Position numbers and translations under genes: made by a program. Below, one piece after another: positions 1-8,099 of a DNA stretch of 64,000 nucleotides (its first letter is position 1; each line of letters opens with the position of its first letter). The notes below the pieces were generated by a model. It was not told the DNA's origin, made no database searches, and worked only from the letters and a program-made list of their open reading frames with translations. Source of the stretch: Sphingomonas citricola (GTDB lineage Bacteria > Pseudomonadota > Alphaproteobacteria > Sphingomonadales > Sphingomonadaceae); the NCBI RefSeq assembly GCF_019429535.1, contig NZ_JAHXZM010000005.1, forward strand, positions 186,001 to 250,000. Direction: 5' to 3'.

Positions 1-511
1 CGCCGTATTGCGCGTGCGCGCGTTCGTAGAGCGCGTGGAGACGATCGGCGTCGTCGCTGACGAAGGTGATCTTGTCGGCGTGGTCCAGCAAATCGGCGAA
101 ATCGTCGCGGATGGCGGGTTCCTGGTTCGAACTCACCCGCTCGCTCGCGGTGTGCGGCCCGTCACCGTCGGTCGCGAACCACTGATCGTCGGCGAAGACC
201 CAGGTGTCGACCCCCTCGCCCGCCGCCATGTCGATCACGCCGCGCGCGACGTTCGCGTCGATCGTGTGATGGCTGACGATCGTACCGTCGCGGCGAAAGA
301 CGATCCCGCCGTTGAACGCGCCGACATCCTCGTCGAGCCCGAGGGGTTCGAGCAGCGGCTGGATGCCCGACATCGGCCGCGCGCTGATGACCGTGAATGC
401 AACGCCCGCGTCGCGCAGGCGCTTTACCGCGGCGATCGTCGCGTCGGTCAGCTTCTTGTCCTTGTCGACGAGCGTGCCGTCGACGTCGGACACCATAAGG
501 CGGATCGGCAT
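1..511 (-). CDS. HAD-family hydrolase, Cof-like (3' end outside window)
   Basis: Reading leftward from the ATG at 511, the protein begins [14 protein letters not shown], the HAD motif I with Asp9 as nucleophile and Asp11 as acid/base. This is followed by the SARP motif region and a Cof-type cap. Family members are cytosolic Mg-dependent phosphatases of sugar phosphates or flavin/pyridoxal phosphates; the substrate here cannot be told. The C-terminus, including the motif III/IV aspartates, lies beyond position 1. The start codon shares one base with the stop of gnd (TAATG at 513-509), so the two are translationally coupled. That suggests a role beside the pentose phosphate pathway, but this is inference. 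Confidence 0.8.
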   Translation of the reverse strand, partial: MPIRLMVSDVDGTLVDKDKKLTDATIAAVKRLRDAGVAFTVISARPMSGIQPLLEPLGLDEDVGAFNGGIVFRRDGTIVSHHTIDANVARGVIDMAAGEGVDTWVFADDQWFATDGDGPHTASERVSSNQEPAIRDDFADLLDHADKITFVSDDADRLHALYERAHAQYG

Positions 512-1494
512 TATTGCGGCATCTCGACGTGGCCGCCGAAGCCGAATCGCATCGCCGACAGCACCTTGTCGCCGAACGTATGCTCGACGCGGCTGCGGTA
601 GCGCGCAAACAACGCGGTGGTCAGCACGTTGGCGGGGACCGCTTCCTCCATCGCGGCGTCGATCGTCCAACGCCCCTCGCCCGAATCGGCAACATGGCCC
701 GAGAAATCGCTCAGCTGCCCGTCCTTCGCGAGCGCGATCGCGGTCAGATCGAGCAGCCACGACGAAATTACGCTGCCGCGCCGCCACACTTCGGCGATGT
801 CGGTCAGGTTGAGGTCATAGCGCTGGTCCTCGGGCAGCTTGTCCGATGCCTTGCCCTTCAGGATGTCGAACCCTTCGGCATAGGCCTGCATCAGCCCGTA
901 CTCGATCCCGTTGTGGACCATTTTGACGAAATGCCCCGCGCCCGCGGGGCCGGCGTGGATGTAGCCGTTCTCGGCGCGCGCGTCGGAATTCCCCTCGTCA
1001 CGCCCCGCCGTCCGGTCGATCGTGCCGATGCCGGGCGCCAGCGTCGAGAAGATCGGGTCGAGCTGCCGCACGATGTCGTCGGGGCCGCCGATCATCATGC
1101 AATAACCGCGCTCGCGGCCCCAGACGCCGCCCGAGGTGCCGACGTCGACGTAGTGCACGCCCTTCTCCGCCAGCGCCTTGGCACGGCGGATGTCGTCCTT
1201 GTAGAAGGAATTGCCGCCGTCGATGACGATCTCGCCCTCGGCCGCATTCTCGCAGATGCTGTCGATCACGCCCTCAGTGATCTCGCCCGCTGGGACCATC
1301 ACCCACCAGATGACCGGCGATCCCGCCTTGGCGCGCGCGTCGTCGACCGACGTCGCGGCTTCGGCGCCGGCCTCGACCAGTTTGGCGACGGCATCCTGAT
1401 CGCGGTCGAAAGCGACGATCTCGTGCCCCTTGTCCATCAGCCGCCGCGCCATGTTGCCGCCCATGCGACCCAGCCCGATCATCACCATCTTCAT
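511..1494 (-). CDS. gnd: 6-phosphogluconate dehydrogenase, decarboxylating (short form)
   Basis: 327 residues. It oxidatively decarboxylates 6-phosphogluconate to ribulose 5-phosphate in the cytosolic pentose phosphate (or Entner-Doudoroff side) pathway. The N-terminal Rossmann motif is [13 protein letters not shown] near residues 7-19. The substrate loop [10 protein letters not shown] and the GTSGGVWG segment near 120-127 are typical of the family, as is the HNGIEYG helix with its catalytic Lys/His. The length matches the ~300-330-residue short class rather than the ~470-residue E. coli form. The gene overlaps the downstream HAD phosphatase by one base. The start ATG at 1494 gives the expected [12 protein letters not shown] beginning. 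Confidence 0.93.
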   Translation of the reverse strand: MKMVMIGLGRMGGNMARRLMDKGHEIVAFDRDQDAVAKLVEAGAEAATSVDDARAKAGSPVIWWVMVPAGEITEGVIDSICENAAEGEIVIDGGNSFYKDDIRRAKALAEKGVHYVDVGTSGGVWGRERGYCMMIGGPDDIVRQLDPIFSTLAPGIGTIDRTAGRDEGNSDARAENGYIHAGPAGAGHFVKMVHNGIEYGLMQAYAEGFDILKGKASDKLPEDQRYDLNLTDIAEVWRRGSVISSWLLDLTAIALAKDGQLSDFSGHVADSGEGRWTIDAAMEEAVPANVLTTALFARYRSRVEHTFGDKVLSAMRFGFGGHVEMPQ

Positions 1495-1586
1495 GCGAAC
1501 ACGCTCCTGCTCATTGCCCGCGTAAAAGGGCGGCGCGGTTCAATGTTCCGCTACGGCCGCGCGAGGACGCGCCGGACGGTGCCGAC

Positions 1587-3926
1587 TCAGCGTTTCACCG
1601 ATGCGGAGAAGGGTCGTGCGTGACGATCGGTCGCCCATTTATAGTTCGGCTCGGCCGACATCGCGAAGCGCAGTTCGCCGCCCGCCATGATCTCGTCATG
1701 CGTCAGGTAGCTGCGCTCGAGCGGCTTTCCGTTCAGCATCACCGCGCCGACATAGGGTCGCGAGACGCCGAGATTGTCGGCTACCACCGTGAAGCGCTTG
1801 CCATTGGGAAGATCGAGCGCGGCGCGGCGCAGGAACGGCCGACCGATCGCATATTCGAGGCTGCCCGGCGTCACCGGATAGAAGCCGAGCGCGGTAAAGA
1901 CGAGCCAGGCCGACATCTGACCCAGGTCGTCGTTGCCCGCGAGCCCGTCGGGGGTCGGCTTGTACTGCGAATTGACGATCTGGGTCAGGCGGTACTGCGT
2001 CCGCCACGGCGCCCCGGCGTGGTCGTAGAGATAGGCGACGTGGTGGCTCGGCTCGTTGCCGTGGATGTACTGGCCGATCAGCCCGGCGATGTCCTCGGCA
2101 TGCGAGTAATCGAGCTTCGAATTGTCGAAATCGAACATCTGGTCGAGCTTGGTCACCGCGGCCTGATCGCCGCCCATCGCCTCGAACAGCGCGGCCTGGT
2201 CCTGCGGGACGAACCAGGAATATTGCCACGCATTCCCTTCGGTATAGTCCGAGCCGTAGTTGATCGCGGTGGGATCGAACGGTTCGCGGAAACTGCCGTC
2301 GGCCTTGCGCGCGCGGACGAAGCCGGTTTTCGGGTCGAAGGTGTTGCGCCAGTATCCCGACCGCGCGTCGAACCAAGTGGCGACGTCGTCGCGCTTCATC
2401 GCGCGCGCCATCTGCGCGATCGTCCAGTCGTCATAGGCATATTCGACCGTCTTCGACGCCGCCTCGGGCTCGCGGTCGATCGCGATGTAATGGAGCACCG
2501 GCAGGTCGGCGAGCCCGCCATAGGGCGCGTAGGTCGCGCTCTTGATCATCGCGGCGAGCGCCTGCGTCGCGTCGAACCCGCGGATACCCTTCAGATACGC
2601 GTCGGCGATGACCGGGACGGCGTGATAGCCGATCATCGTCCACGTCTCGCGCCCCTGGAACTGCCACACGGGGAGGATGCCGTCGGGCGAATATTGCTGG
2701 CTCGCGAGCAGCGAGCGGATGATCTGCCCGTTCACCTCGGCGGGCTGGACGAGCGTCAGCAGCGGGTGTTCGGCGCGAAACGTATCCCACAGCGAGAAGG
2801 TCGAGCGCTGGGTATATCCTTCCGCGCGGTGGACCTGATTGTCGGGACCGCGCCAGCGCCCGTCAACGTCGCTCGTCACCGACGGCGCGAGGAGGCTGTG
2901 GTAGAGCGCGGTCATCACGTTCTTGCGCATCGACGCGTCCCCGTCGACGTCGAGCACGCCGAGCGCCTGTTTCCACGCCGCGGTGGTCGCCTTGCGCACC
3001 GCGTCGAAACCGCCGCCCTCCGCCTGTAAATTGGCAATCGCGCCGTCCTCGTCGACGCTCGAGATCGCGACGGTGACCTCCAGCGGCTTGTCGAGCTTGC
3101 CGAAGTCGAACCGCCCGACGAGCGCGCGCCCGGCGCGTTCCATCACGCGGTCGCTGCCGCGTCCCGGGCCCTGGAACCCCTTGTAGGTCACGTCCGCCTC
3201 GGTGCTGACGAAGGCGTGGTTGGTGATCGCACGCGAGAAGCGCATCGCGAAGAACAACTGCCGGTCGGGCGCCCAGCCGCGCGTCTGGCGGCTGCCGGTG
3301 ATCGTGCCGTCTGGGCGGAGCCGTAGCGACGACCACAATGTCTTGCCGGGGTAATTGTAGAGCCCGGAGCGCAGGTCGAGGATCAGATGCGCCTCGTCGC
3401 CCGAACGGAAGGTGTAGCGGTGGACGCCGACGCGGGTGCCCGCGGTGAGTTCGGCGCGGACGCGCGCATCGTCGAGTTGGACCGAATAATAGCCCGGCGT
3501 CGCCTGCTCGCTGCGGTGGCTGAAACGCGAGCGATAGCCCGAACCGGGCTGCTTCGGGTCGCCCGGTTCCAGCTTAACCTCGGTGCCGGTCGCGGGCATC
3601 AGCAGGAAGTCGCCAAGATCGCTGTGCCCCGCGCCCGAGAAATGCGTGTGCGAGAAACCCTGGATCGTCGGATCGTCGTACACATAGCCCGCGGCATGGG
3701 CGTAGCAGTCGCGCACCACGCAGCTCGTGTCGGTGTCGGGCGAAAGCTGCACCATCCCGAACGGGGCGACCGCGCCGGGAAAGGTGTGCCCCTGCCCGCC
3801 CGTCCCGATGAACGGGTCAACCGCGGCGAGCGGATCGGCCTCGCGCTGTGCCGCGACAGGGGTGGCGAACGGCATCGTCAGCGAGAGCGCGAGGATGGCG
3901 GACAGGCAGCGGCGGGCAAGCGTCAT
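1587..3926 (-). CDS. GH92 family alpha-mannosidase, secreted
   Basis: 779 residues with a Sec signal peptide (Arg8-free positive N-terminus MTLARR, hydrophobic core, AxA-like cleavage near residue 26). The mature start carries the GH92 signature DPFIGTGGQGHTFPGAVAPFG. The C-terminal half has GNDDLGQMSAW, where GH92 enzymes keep the catalytic Asp pair. GH92 enzymes are calcium-dependent exo-alpha-mannosidases, mostly alpha-1,2, and act in the periplasm or outside the cell on N-glycans or yeast mannan. No other glycoside hydrolase, SusCD-type TonB receptor or sugar transporter is next to it, so the natural substrate is not clear from context. It is a single gene with a ~90-bp gap to gnd. Confidence 0.92.
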   Translation of the reverse strand: MTLARRCLSAILALSLTMPFATPVAAQREADPLAAVDPFIGTGGQGHTFPGAVAPFGMVQLSPDTDTSCVVRDCYAHAAGYVYDDPTIQGFSHTHFSGAGHSDLGDFLLMPATGTEVKLEPGDPKQPGSGYRSRFSHRSEQATPGYYSVQLDDARVRAELTAGTRVGVHRYTFRSGDEAHLILDLRSGLYNYPGKTLWSSLRLRPDGTITGSRQTRGWAPDRQLFFAMRFSRAITNHAFVSTEADVTYKGFQGPGRGSDRVMERAGRALVGRFDFGKLDKPLEVTVAISSVDEDGAIANLQAEGGGFDAVRKATTAAWKQALGVLDVDGDASMRKNVMTALYHSLLAPSVTSDVDGRWRGPDNQVHRAEGYTQRSTFSLWDTFRAEHPLLTLVQPAEVNGQIIRSLLASQQYSPDGILPVWQFQGRETWTMIGYHAVPVIADAYLKGIRGFDATQALAAMIKSATYAPYGGLADLPVLHYIAIDREPEAASKTVEYAYDDWTIAQMARAMKRDDVATWFDARSGYWRNTFDPKTGFVRARKADGSFREPFDPTAINYGSDYTEGNAWQYSWFVPQDQAALFEAMGGDQAAVTKLDQMFDFDNSKLDYSHAEDIAGLIGQYIHGNEPSHHVAYLYDHAGAPWRTQYRLTQIVNSQYKPTPDGLAGNDDLGQMSAWLVFTALGFYPVTPGSLEYAIGRPFLRRAALDLPNGKRFTVVADNLGVSRPYVGAVMLNGKPLERSYLTHDEIMAGGELRFAMSAEPNYKWATDRHARPFSASVKR

Positions 3927-4055
3927 GATGCACCTTGTGCCCGGTGCGGCGGGTCGGGGAAAGATGCCGTGGGGTCGGACGGGTACCGCTTATCCGCGCA
4001 ACGCGGGCCGCGGTCGGCGCGTTAGGCGGTTCGATCAGCACGAGTATTTCCGACG

Positions 4056-5225
4056 ATGACCGACCCTGCCCGCCCGATGCGCCTCGGCTTTCCCGTCAAG
4101 GTGATGGGCAAGCCCGGCTTCAAGAGCAACGACACGCGGCGGTGGCAAAAGGACCCGCACCTCAAATGCTCGCTGGAGGAAGTGTCGAAGATCCTCGACT
4201 ATCTGGCGAAGGAAAAGCTCGACATGTACCGGCTGTCGTCAGATCTCGCGCCATATGCAACGCACCCCGACATGCCGCAGTTCCACAACATGGTGGCGGA
4301 GAGCGACGCCGAGCTTGCCGCATTCGGCAAGAAAGCGCGCGAACTCGACATCCGGCTGTCGTTCCACCCGTCGCAATATGTCCTGCTCAACAGCCCCGAT
4401 CCGGCACTGACGGCCAAGAGCATCTGGGACCTGTCGAGCCAGGCCGAGATGCTCGACCGCATGGGGCTGGACGACGAGGCGGTGATGATCACGCACGTCG
4501 GCGGCGTGTACGACGACCATGACGCCAGCCGTGCGCGCTGGATCGAGGGGTGGGAGAAATGCCCCGAGCACGTCCGGCGCAGGCTGGTGCTCGAGAATGA
4601 CGACATCCGCTTCTCCGCCGCCGACGCGTTGTGGATCCACGAGCGGACGGGGGTGCGCCTCGTGTTCGACTACCAGCATTTCTGGTGCCTGAACCCCGAG
4701 CGGCTGGACATGCGCGCGACGTTCGAGAAGTTCCTGGCGACCTGGCCCGAGGGGGTGCGTCCGAAGATGCATTTCTCCTCGCCGCGCACCGAGATGCGCG
4801 AGATCAAACAGAAGATCACCGCCAAACAGCGCGCGAGCGGCAAGACGACGAAGAAGGGCGAACTGACCAAGGCGCCGGTCAAGGCGAACGCGCGCGTGAA
4901 GACGGTGCTGCGCCCGCCGATCTGGACGGGTCACGCCGATTTCACCAACCCGTTCGAGTTCGCGACCTTCATGCGGATGGCGGAAGGGCTCGTGTTCGAC
5001 GTGATGATGGAGGGCAAGTCGAAGGACGTCAGTCTGCTGAAGCTGCGCCCGGACCTGCTGCGCTTCGCCCCCGACGTGGCGGCGCGGTTCGGCATCTACC
5101 CCGAGGATGCCGATGCGCTGGCGGCGGACGAGGCCGAGCTCGAAGGCGGCGTCGACGCTGAGGACACGCCCGACGTCGACGAGGGCGATGGCGGAGGTGG
5201 GGCGATGCTGGAAGCGGCGGAGTAA
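4056..5225 (+). CDS. uvsE: UV damage endonuclease (UVDE)
   Basis: 389 residues. UVDE enzymes are TIM-barrel, metal-dependent endonucleases that nick DNA 5' of cyclobutane dimers and 6-4 photoproducts, starting an alternative excision repair route. Family motifs are clear: MYRLSSDLAP near 50-59, LSFHPSQYVLLNS near 103-115, ITHVGG, LVLENDD and DYQHFWCLNPE, which supply His/Glu/Asp metal ligands. After the barrel there is a Lys-rich segment (~245-275) and a very acidic tail with no recognised domain. It is divergent from the GH92 gene, with 129 bp between starts. The start ATG at 4056 was chosen because family homology begins shortly after it. Confidence 0.92.
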   Translation: MTDPARPMRLGFPVKVMGKPGFKSNDTRRWQKDPHLKCSLEEVSKILDYLAKEKLDMYRLSSDLAPYATHPDMPQFHNMVAESDAELAAFGKKARELDIRLSFHPSQYVLLNSPDPALTAKSIWDLSSQAEMLDRMGLDDEAVMITHVGGVYDDHDASRARWIEGWEKCPEHVRRRLVLENDDIRFSAADALWIHERTGVRLVFDYQHFWCLNPERLDMRATFEKFLATWPEGVRPKMHFSSPRTEMREIKQKITAKQRASGKTTKKGELTKAPVKANARVKTVLRPPIWTGHADFTNPFEFATFMRMAEGLVFDVMMEGKSKDVSLLKLRPDLLRFAPDVAARFGIYPEDADALAADEAELEGGVDAEDTPDVDEGDGGGGAMLEAAE

Positions 5226-5265
5226 ACCGCCTCCGCTCGGGCGAGTATTCGTCCGCCGGGTGGGG

Positions 5266-5991
5266 CTAGCCGATCGGATCACCCGTCGGCACGACCGCGT
5301 CACCCAGTTCCTCGGCACGGCGGACGGTCACCATCACGCCCAGGTCGGGGTAGGCCACGCGCCGCTTCGGGTCGGTCGCGTCGTCGGGTGCGACCGCCAG
5401 CCGGCGGTTGACCTTGCTGCGGTGGTGCATTCGCGCGGTGTTTTCCTGCCCGACGTAGCAGCCCTTGGTGAAGCTGACCCCGTTCAGTTCGCGCGCGTTC
5501 GCCTCCAGCCACAGCGTCTCGCCCGAGCCGAGTTCGGCGACACCCTCGGTCACGCCGAGCGACAGGCGATGCGCGTGATAACCCTTGGCCGCGGCATCAG
5601 GCGGCGCGATCCAGCGATAGCCGAGCGCGGGGAGTCGCGGGTCGAGGAAGGCACCCGCCACGGCGTCGAGCGACCAATGCACCGCCACGCGCTCGTCGCG
5701 CGCGATCGTGATCGCGCGGCGCAGGCGATAGATCGACAGACGCCTGGCAAGCGCGTCGGCCTCGCTCGCCTCGACGTCGAGCAGAACGTCGTCGCCGTCC
5801 GGCCACATGATGAAGTCGAACAACGCCTTGCCCTGCGGCGTCAGCAGCGCGGCATAGGCGGGCAGCCGGGCCGTGTCGTTGGTGACGAGCCCCTGGAGGA
5901 ACGCCGCCACATCCTCCCCCGACACGCGCAGCACGGCGCGATCGGTCAGGGTCGTGCCCGGTCGCGGGTCGCTCGGGGTGGCATCGCTCAT
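5266..5991 (-). CDS. ygfZ: YgfZ/GcvT-family folate-binding protein
   Basis: 241 residues. YgfZ-type proteins bind tetrahydrofolate and support maintenance of certain Fe-S enzymes. The defining signature K-G-C-Y-x-G-Q-E appears as KGCYVGQENTAR near residues 175-186, with its conserved cysteine. The N-terminal part (LRVSGEDVAAFLQGLVTND) is the usual GcvT-like opening. At 241 residues it is a compact form typical of Alphaproteobacteria. It ends convergently with uvsE (40 bp apart) and is divergent from dihydroorotase, with 44 bp between start codons, so the two probably share a promoter region. Confidence 0.88.
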   Translation of the reverse strand: MSDATPSDPRPGTTLTDRAVLRVSGEDVAAFLQGLVTNDTARLPAYAALLTPQGKALFDFIMWPDGDDVLLDVEASEADALARRLSIYRLRRAITIARDERVAVHWSLDAVAGAFLDPRLPALGYRWIAPPDAAAKGYHAHRLSLGVTEGVAELGSGETLWLEANARELNGVSFTKGCYVGQENTARMHHRSKVNRRLAVAPDDATDPKRRVAYPDLGVMVTVRRAEELGDAVVPTGDPIG

Positions 5992-6035
5992 GCCCCCAAG
6001 CTAGGGAGGCGCATCACGCGACGAAAGGGCTGGCG

Positions 6036-7376
6036 ATGGCGACCTGTGACCTGAAACTGACGGGCGGCACCGTCCATACGCCCGGCGGCCCCGTACAGGC
6101 GGACGTCGCGGTGAGCGGCGGGCGCATCGTCGCGATCGGCAGCGCGGGCGGCAGCATCGGCGACGCGGGACGGACGATCGACTGCACCGGGCTCGACATC
6201 CTTCCGGGGGTGATCGACACGCAGGTCCACTTCCGCGAACCCGGCCTCGTCTACAAGGAGGACCTGGAGAGCGGCAGCGTCGCCGCGGTGATGGGCGGCG
6301 TGACGGGCGTGTTCGAGATGCCCAACACGAAACCCAACACCGACAGCGCGGAGGCGATCGCCGACAAGCTGGCGCGGGCGAAGGACCGGATGTGGTGCGA
6401 TCACGCCTTCTACGTCGGGGCGACGCACCATAACCCGGCTGCGCTCGCCGAGCTGGAGCGGATGCCGGGCACTGCGGGGGTCAAGATCTTCATGGGCGCG
6501 TCGACCGGCGACCTTTTGGTCAGCGACGACGCCACCTTGTCGCAGGTGCTGGCCCACGGCACGCGCCGCGTCGCGATCCACGCCGAGGACGAGGACCGGA
6601 TGAACGCGCGCGAAGGCGAGCGCGTGACCGGCGACGCCTCGTCGCACCCGGTATGGCGCGACGACGAGAGCGCGATCCTCGCGACCCGCCGTATCCTGGG
6701 GCTGGCGCGCGCGGCGGGGCGGCGCATCCACGTGCTGCACGTCACGACGCCGGCGGAACTCGAGCTGCTGGGGCAGAACAAGGACATCGCTACCTGCGAG
6801 GTAACGCCGCAGCATCTGACGTTGGCGGGCGAGGAAGCCTATCCGCGGCTCGGCACGCTCGCGCAGATGAACCCGCCGATCCGATCGGGGAAGCACCGCG
6901 ACGGGTTGTGGCAATGGCTCAATCAGGGCGTGCCCGACGTGATCGGCTCCGACCATGCACCGCACACGCTGGAAGAGAAATCGAAGCCCTACCCCGCGTC
7001 GCCCAGCGGGATGCCCGGCGTGCAGACGCTTCTGCCGCTGCTGCTCGACCACGCCGCCAATGGTCGCCTGACGCTCCAGCGCGTGATCGAGCTGACGAGT
7101 GCGGGGGCGCAGCGGATCTTCGGCATCGTCGGCAAGGGGCGGATCGTCGCAGGGTACGACGCCGATTTCACGGTGGTGGACCTGAAGAAGCGCTGGACGA
7201 TCGAGGACAAGTGGCTCGCCTCGCGCAGCGGCTGGTCGCCGTTCACCGGCATGGAACTGACCGGCAAGCCGATCGGCACGATCGTTCGCGGCCAGGTGGC
7301 GATGTGGGAGGATCAGCTCGGCGAGCGTGCGCAGGGCAAGCCAATCCGCTTCGAGGCGACCGCGTTCGCCCGCTAA
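6036..7376 (+). CDS. pyrC: dihydroorotase
   Basis: 446 residues. It is an amidohydrolase-fold enzyme that cyclises N-carbamoyl-aspartate to dihydroorotate in de novo pyrimidine synthesis. Metal-site motifs are present: HFREPG near 65-70 (HxH-equivalent region of class I enzymes), the Lys in GVKIFMGAS, and the His residues of HAEDEDR and HVLHVTTP. The substrate/metal loop DHAPHTLEEK follows near 305-314, then SGMPGVQTLLPLLLD. The length and motif spacing match class I dihydroorotases rather than hydantoinases. A GAAAGGG stretch lies about 8 bases before the ATG. An allantoinase reading is less likely because of the SGMPG motif. Confidence 0.88.
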   Translation: MATCDLKLTGGTVHTPGGPVQADVAVSGGRIVAIGSAGGSIGDAGRTIDCTGLDILPGVIDTQVHFREPGLVYKEDLESGSVAAVMGGVTGVFEMPNTKPNTDSAEAIADKLARAKDRMWCDHAFYVGATHHNPAALAELERMPGTAGVKIFMGASTGDLLVSDDATLSQVLAHGTRRVAIHAEDEDRMNAREGERVTGDASSHPVWRDDESAILATRRILGLARAAGRRIHVLHVTTPAELELLGQNKDIATCEVTPQHLTLAGEEAYPRLGTLAQMNPPIRSGKHRDGLWQWLNQGVPDVIGSDHAPHTLEEKSKPYPASPSGMPGVQTLLPLLLDHAANGRLTLQRVIELTSAGAQRIFGIVGKGRIVAGYDADFTVVDLKKRWTIEDKWLASRSGWSPFTGMELTGKPIGTIVRGQVAMWEDQLGERAQGKPIRFEATAFAR

Positions 7377-7484
7377 GCGGGTGATTGGGGGGGCCAGCTT
7401 GGCGGGCCTACGGTCCTCCTCGACGGCCGATGTGCGATCGGGTTCGCGCGGCGGATCGAACAAGCCGTTATGGGTGCGCCCGCG

Positions 7485-7676
7485 TCACAGGTTGACGCGG
7501 AGCAGCGTCAGCGCCGGCAGGATGCGATGATACGCCGCCGCGATCCCCAGCGCCGACACGAACATGATCGCGATCGAAACGGCGAAACTTTCGAACAGGA
7601 TGCCGAACGCGCGCGCGTCGATCGCCGCAGCCGCCGGTGTCTGCCGCCTGATCCGGCGACGCTCCCGCTCGGCCAT
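7485..7676 (-). pseudogene. out-of-frame C-terminal part of the PilZ protein (membrane helix)
   Basis: This reading frame encodes MAERERRRIRRQ followed by an Ala-rich linker and one clear hydrophobic helix, AFGILFESFAVSIAIMFVSAL, ending at a stop at 7485. The arrangement of PilZ domain, basic linker and single C-terminal membrane helix is seen in sphingomonad PilZ proteins, so this is most likely the displaced tail of the 7508-7957 gene. Joining the two frames needs a -1 shift near 7676-7700. It could instead be a tiny independent gene starting at its own ATG, but no ribosome-binding site is visible. Confidence 0.5.
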
Positions 7677-7957
7677 GCCGCCGCCGCGCCGCCCGCGGGC
7701 AAGGACAGCCATTGCTCGAGCTGGACCCGGTCCTGCGTCTGGATGCCGCAATGCTGCGCGTCGCTCCAGATCGTCCGGCCGACGATGACCGAGGCCCCCT
7801 TGCGCAGCTCGACATAGGTCCCGCGCCTGGGCGGCGACGCGGACTGGAGCATCGCGCCGTTTGCCGACATGTTCTTGATGATCACGTCGGACCAGCCGTT
7901 GTCGCTGTTGAGCCGCGCCGCGATCAAGGTCGCGACACGGGGTTGACGGGGTTTCAT
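7508..7957 (-). CDS. PilZ-domain protein, reading frame interrupted
   Basis: Starting at the ATG at 7957, residues 1-~85 form a PilZ domain, a cyclic di-GMP receptor fold. The NxSxxG motif is present (NMSANG), while the N-terminal arginine motif is shortened to RQPR. After about residue 90 (LSLPAGGAAAAWPSG) the frame continues as low-complexity Ser/Arg-rich sequence that does not look like protein. The sensible continuation, a membrane helix, is in another frame (see the 7485-7676 entry). Either one base is missing in the GC-rich run near 7676-7700 or the sequence carries an error. It diverges from the PAS-GGDEF-EAL gene, which fits a cyclic di-GMP receptor next to an enzyme of that pathway. 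Confidence 0.65.
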   Translation of the reverse strand: MKPRQPRVATLIAARLNSDNGWSDVIIKNMSANGAMLQSASPPRRGTYVELRKGASVIVGRTIWSDAQHCGIQTQDRVQLEQWLSLPAGGAAAAWPSGSVAGSGGRHRRLRRSTRARSASCSKVSPFRSRSCSCRRWGSRRRIIASCRR

Positions 7958-8016
7958 GATGACGCTCGTTCCGCAATCATCATAGATACTTAGCAAAAGC
8001 GTCGCGGTGCTGAGAT

Positions 8017-8048
8017 AGCGTAGATGTACGATCACGTAGTTCTACGCT
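8017..8048. promoter_or_regulatory. inverted repeat, possible operator
   Basis: AGCGTAGA (8017-8024) and TCTACGCT (8041-8048) are perfect 8-bp arms separated by 16 bp. The spacer holds a smaller inverted repeat TACG-ATCA-CGTA (8027-8038). It sits between the divergent PilZ and PAS-GGDEF-EAL genes, where an operator would be expected. No regulator is assigned. Confidence 0.4.
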
Positions 8049-8099
8049 CATCAACGTTTCGTTAGCCAGACGGTAGGAGGAAGGAACGCGAACAGACGA

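Noticed and set aside
1..601. Rightward 197-codon frame over the HAD gene
   Set aside because: It is antisense to a clear DVDGT-type HAD protein on the other strand.
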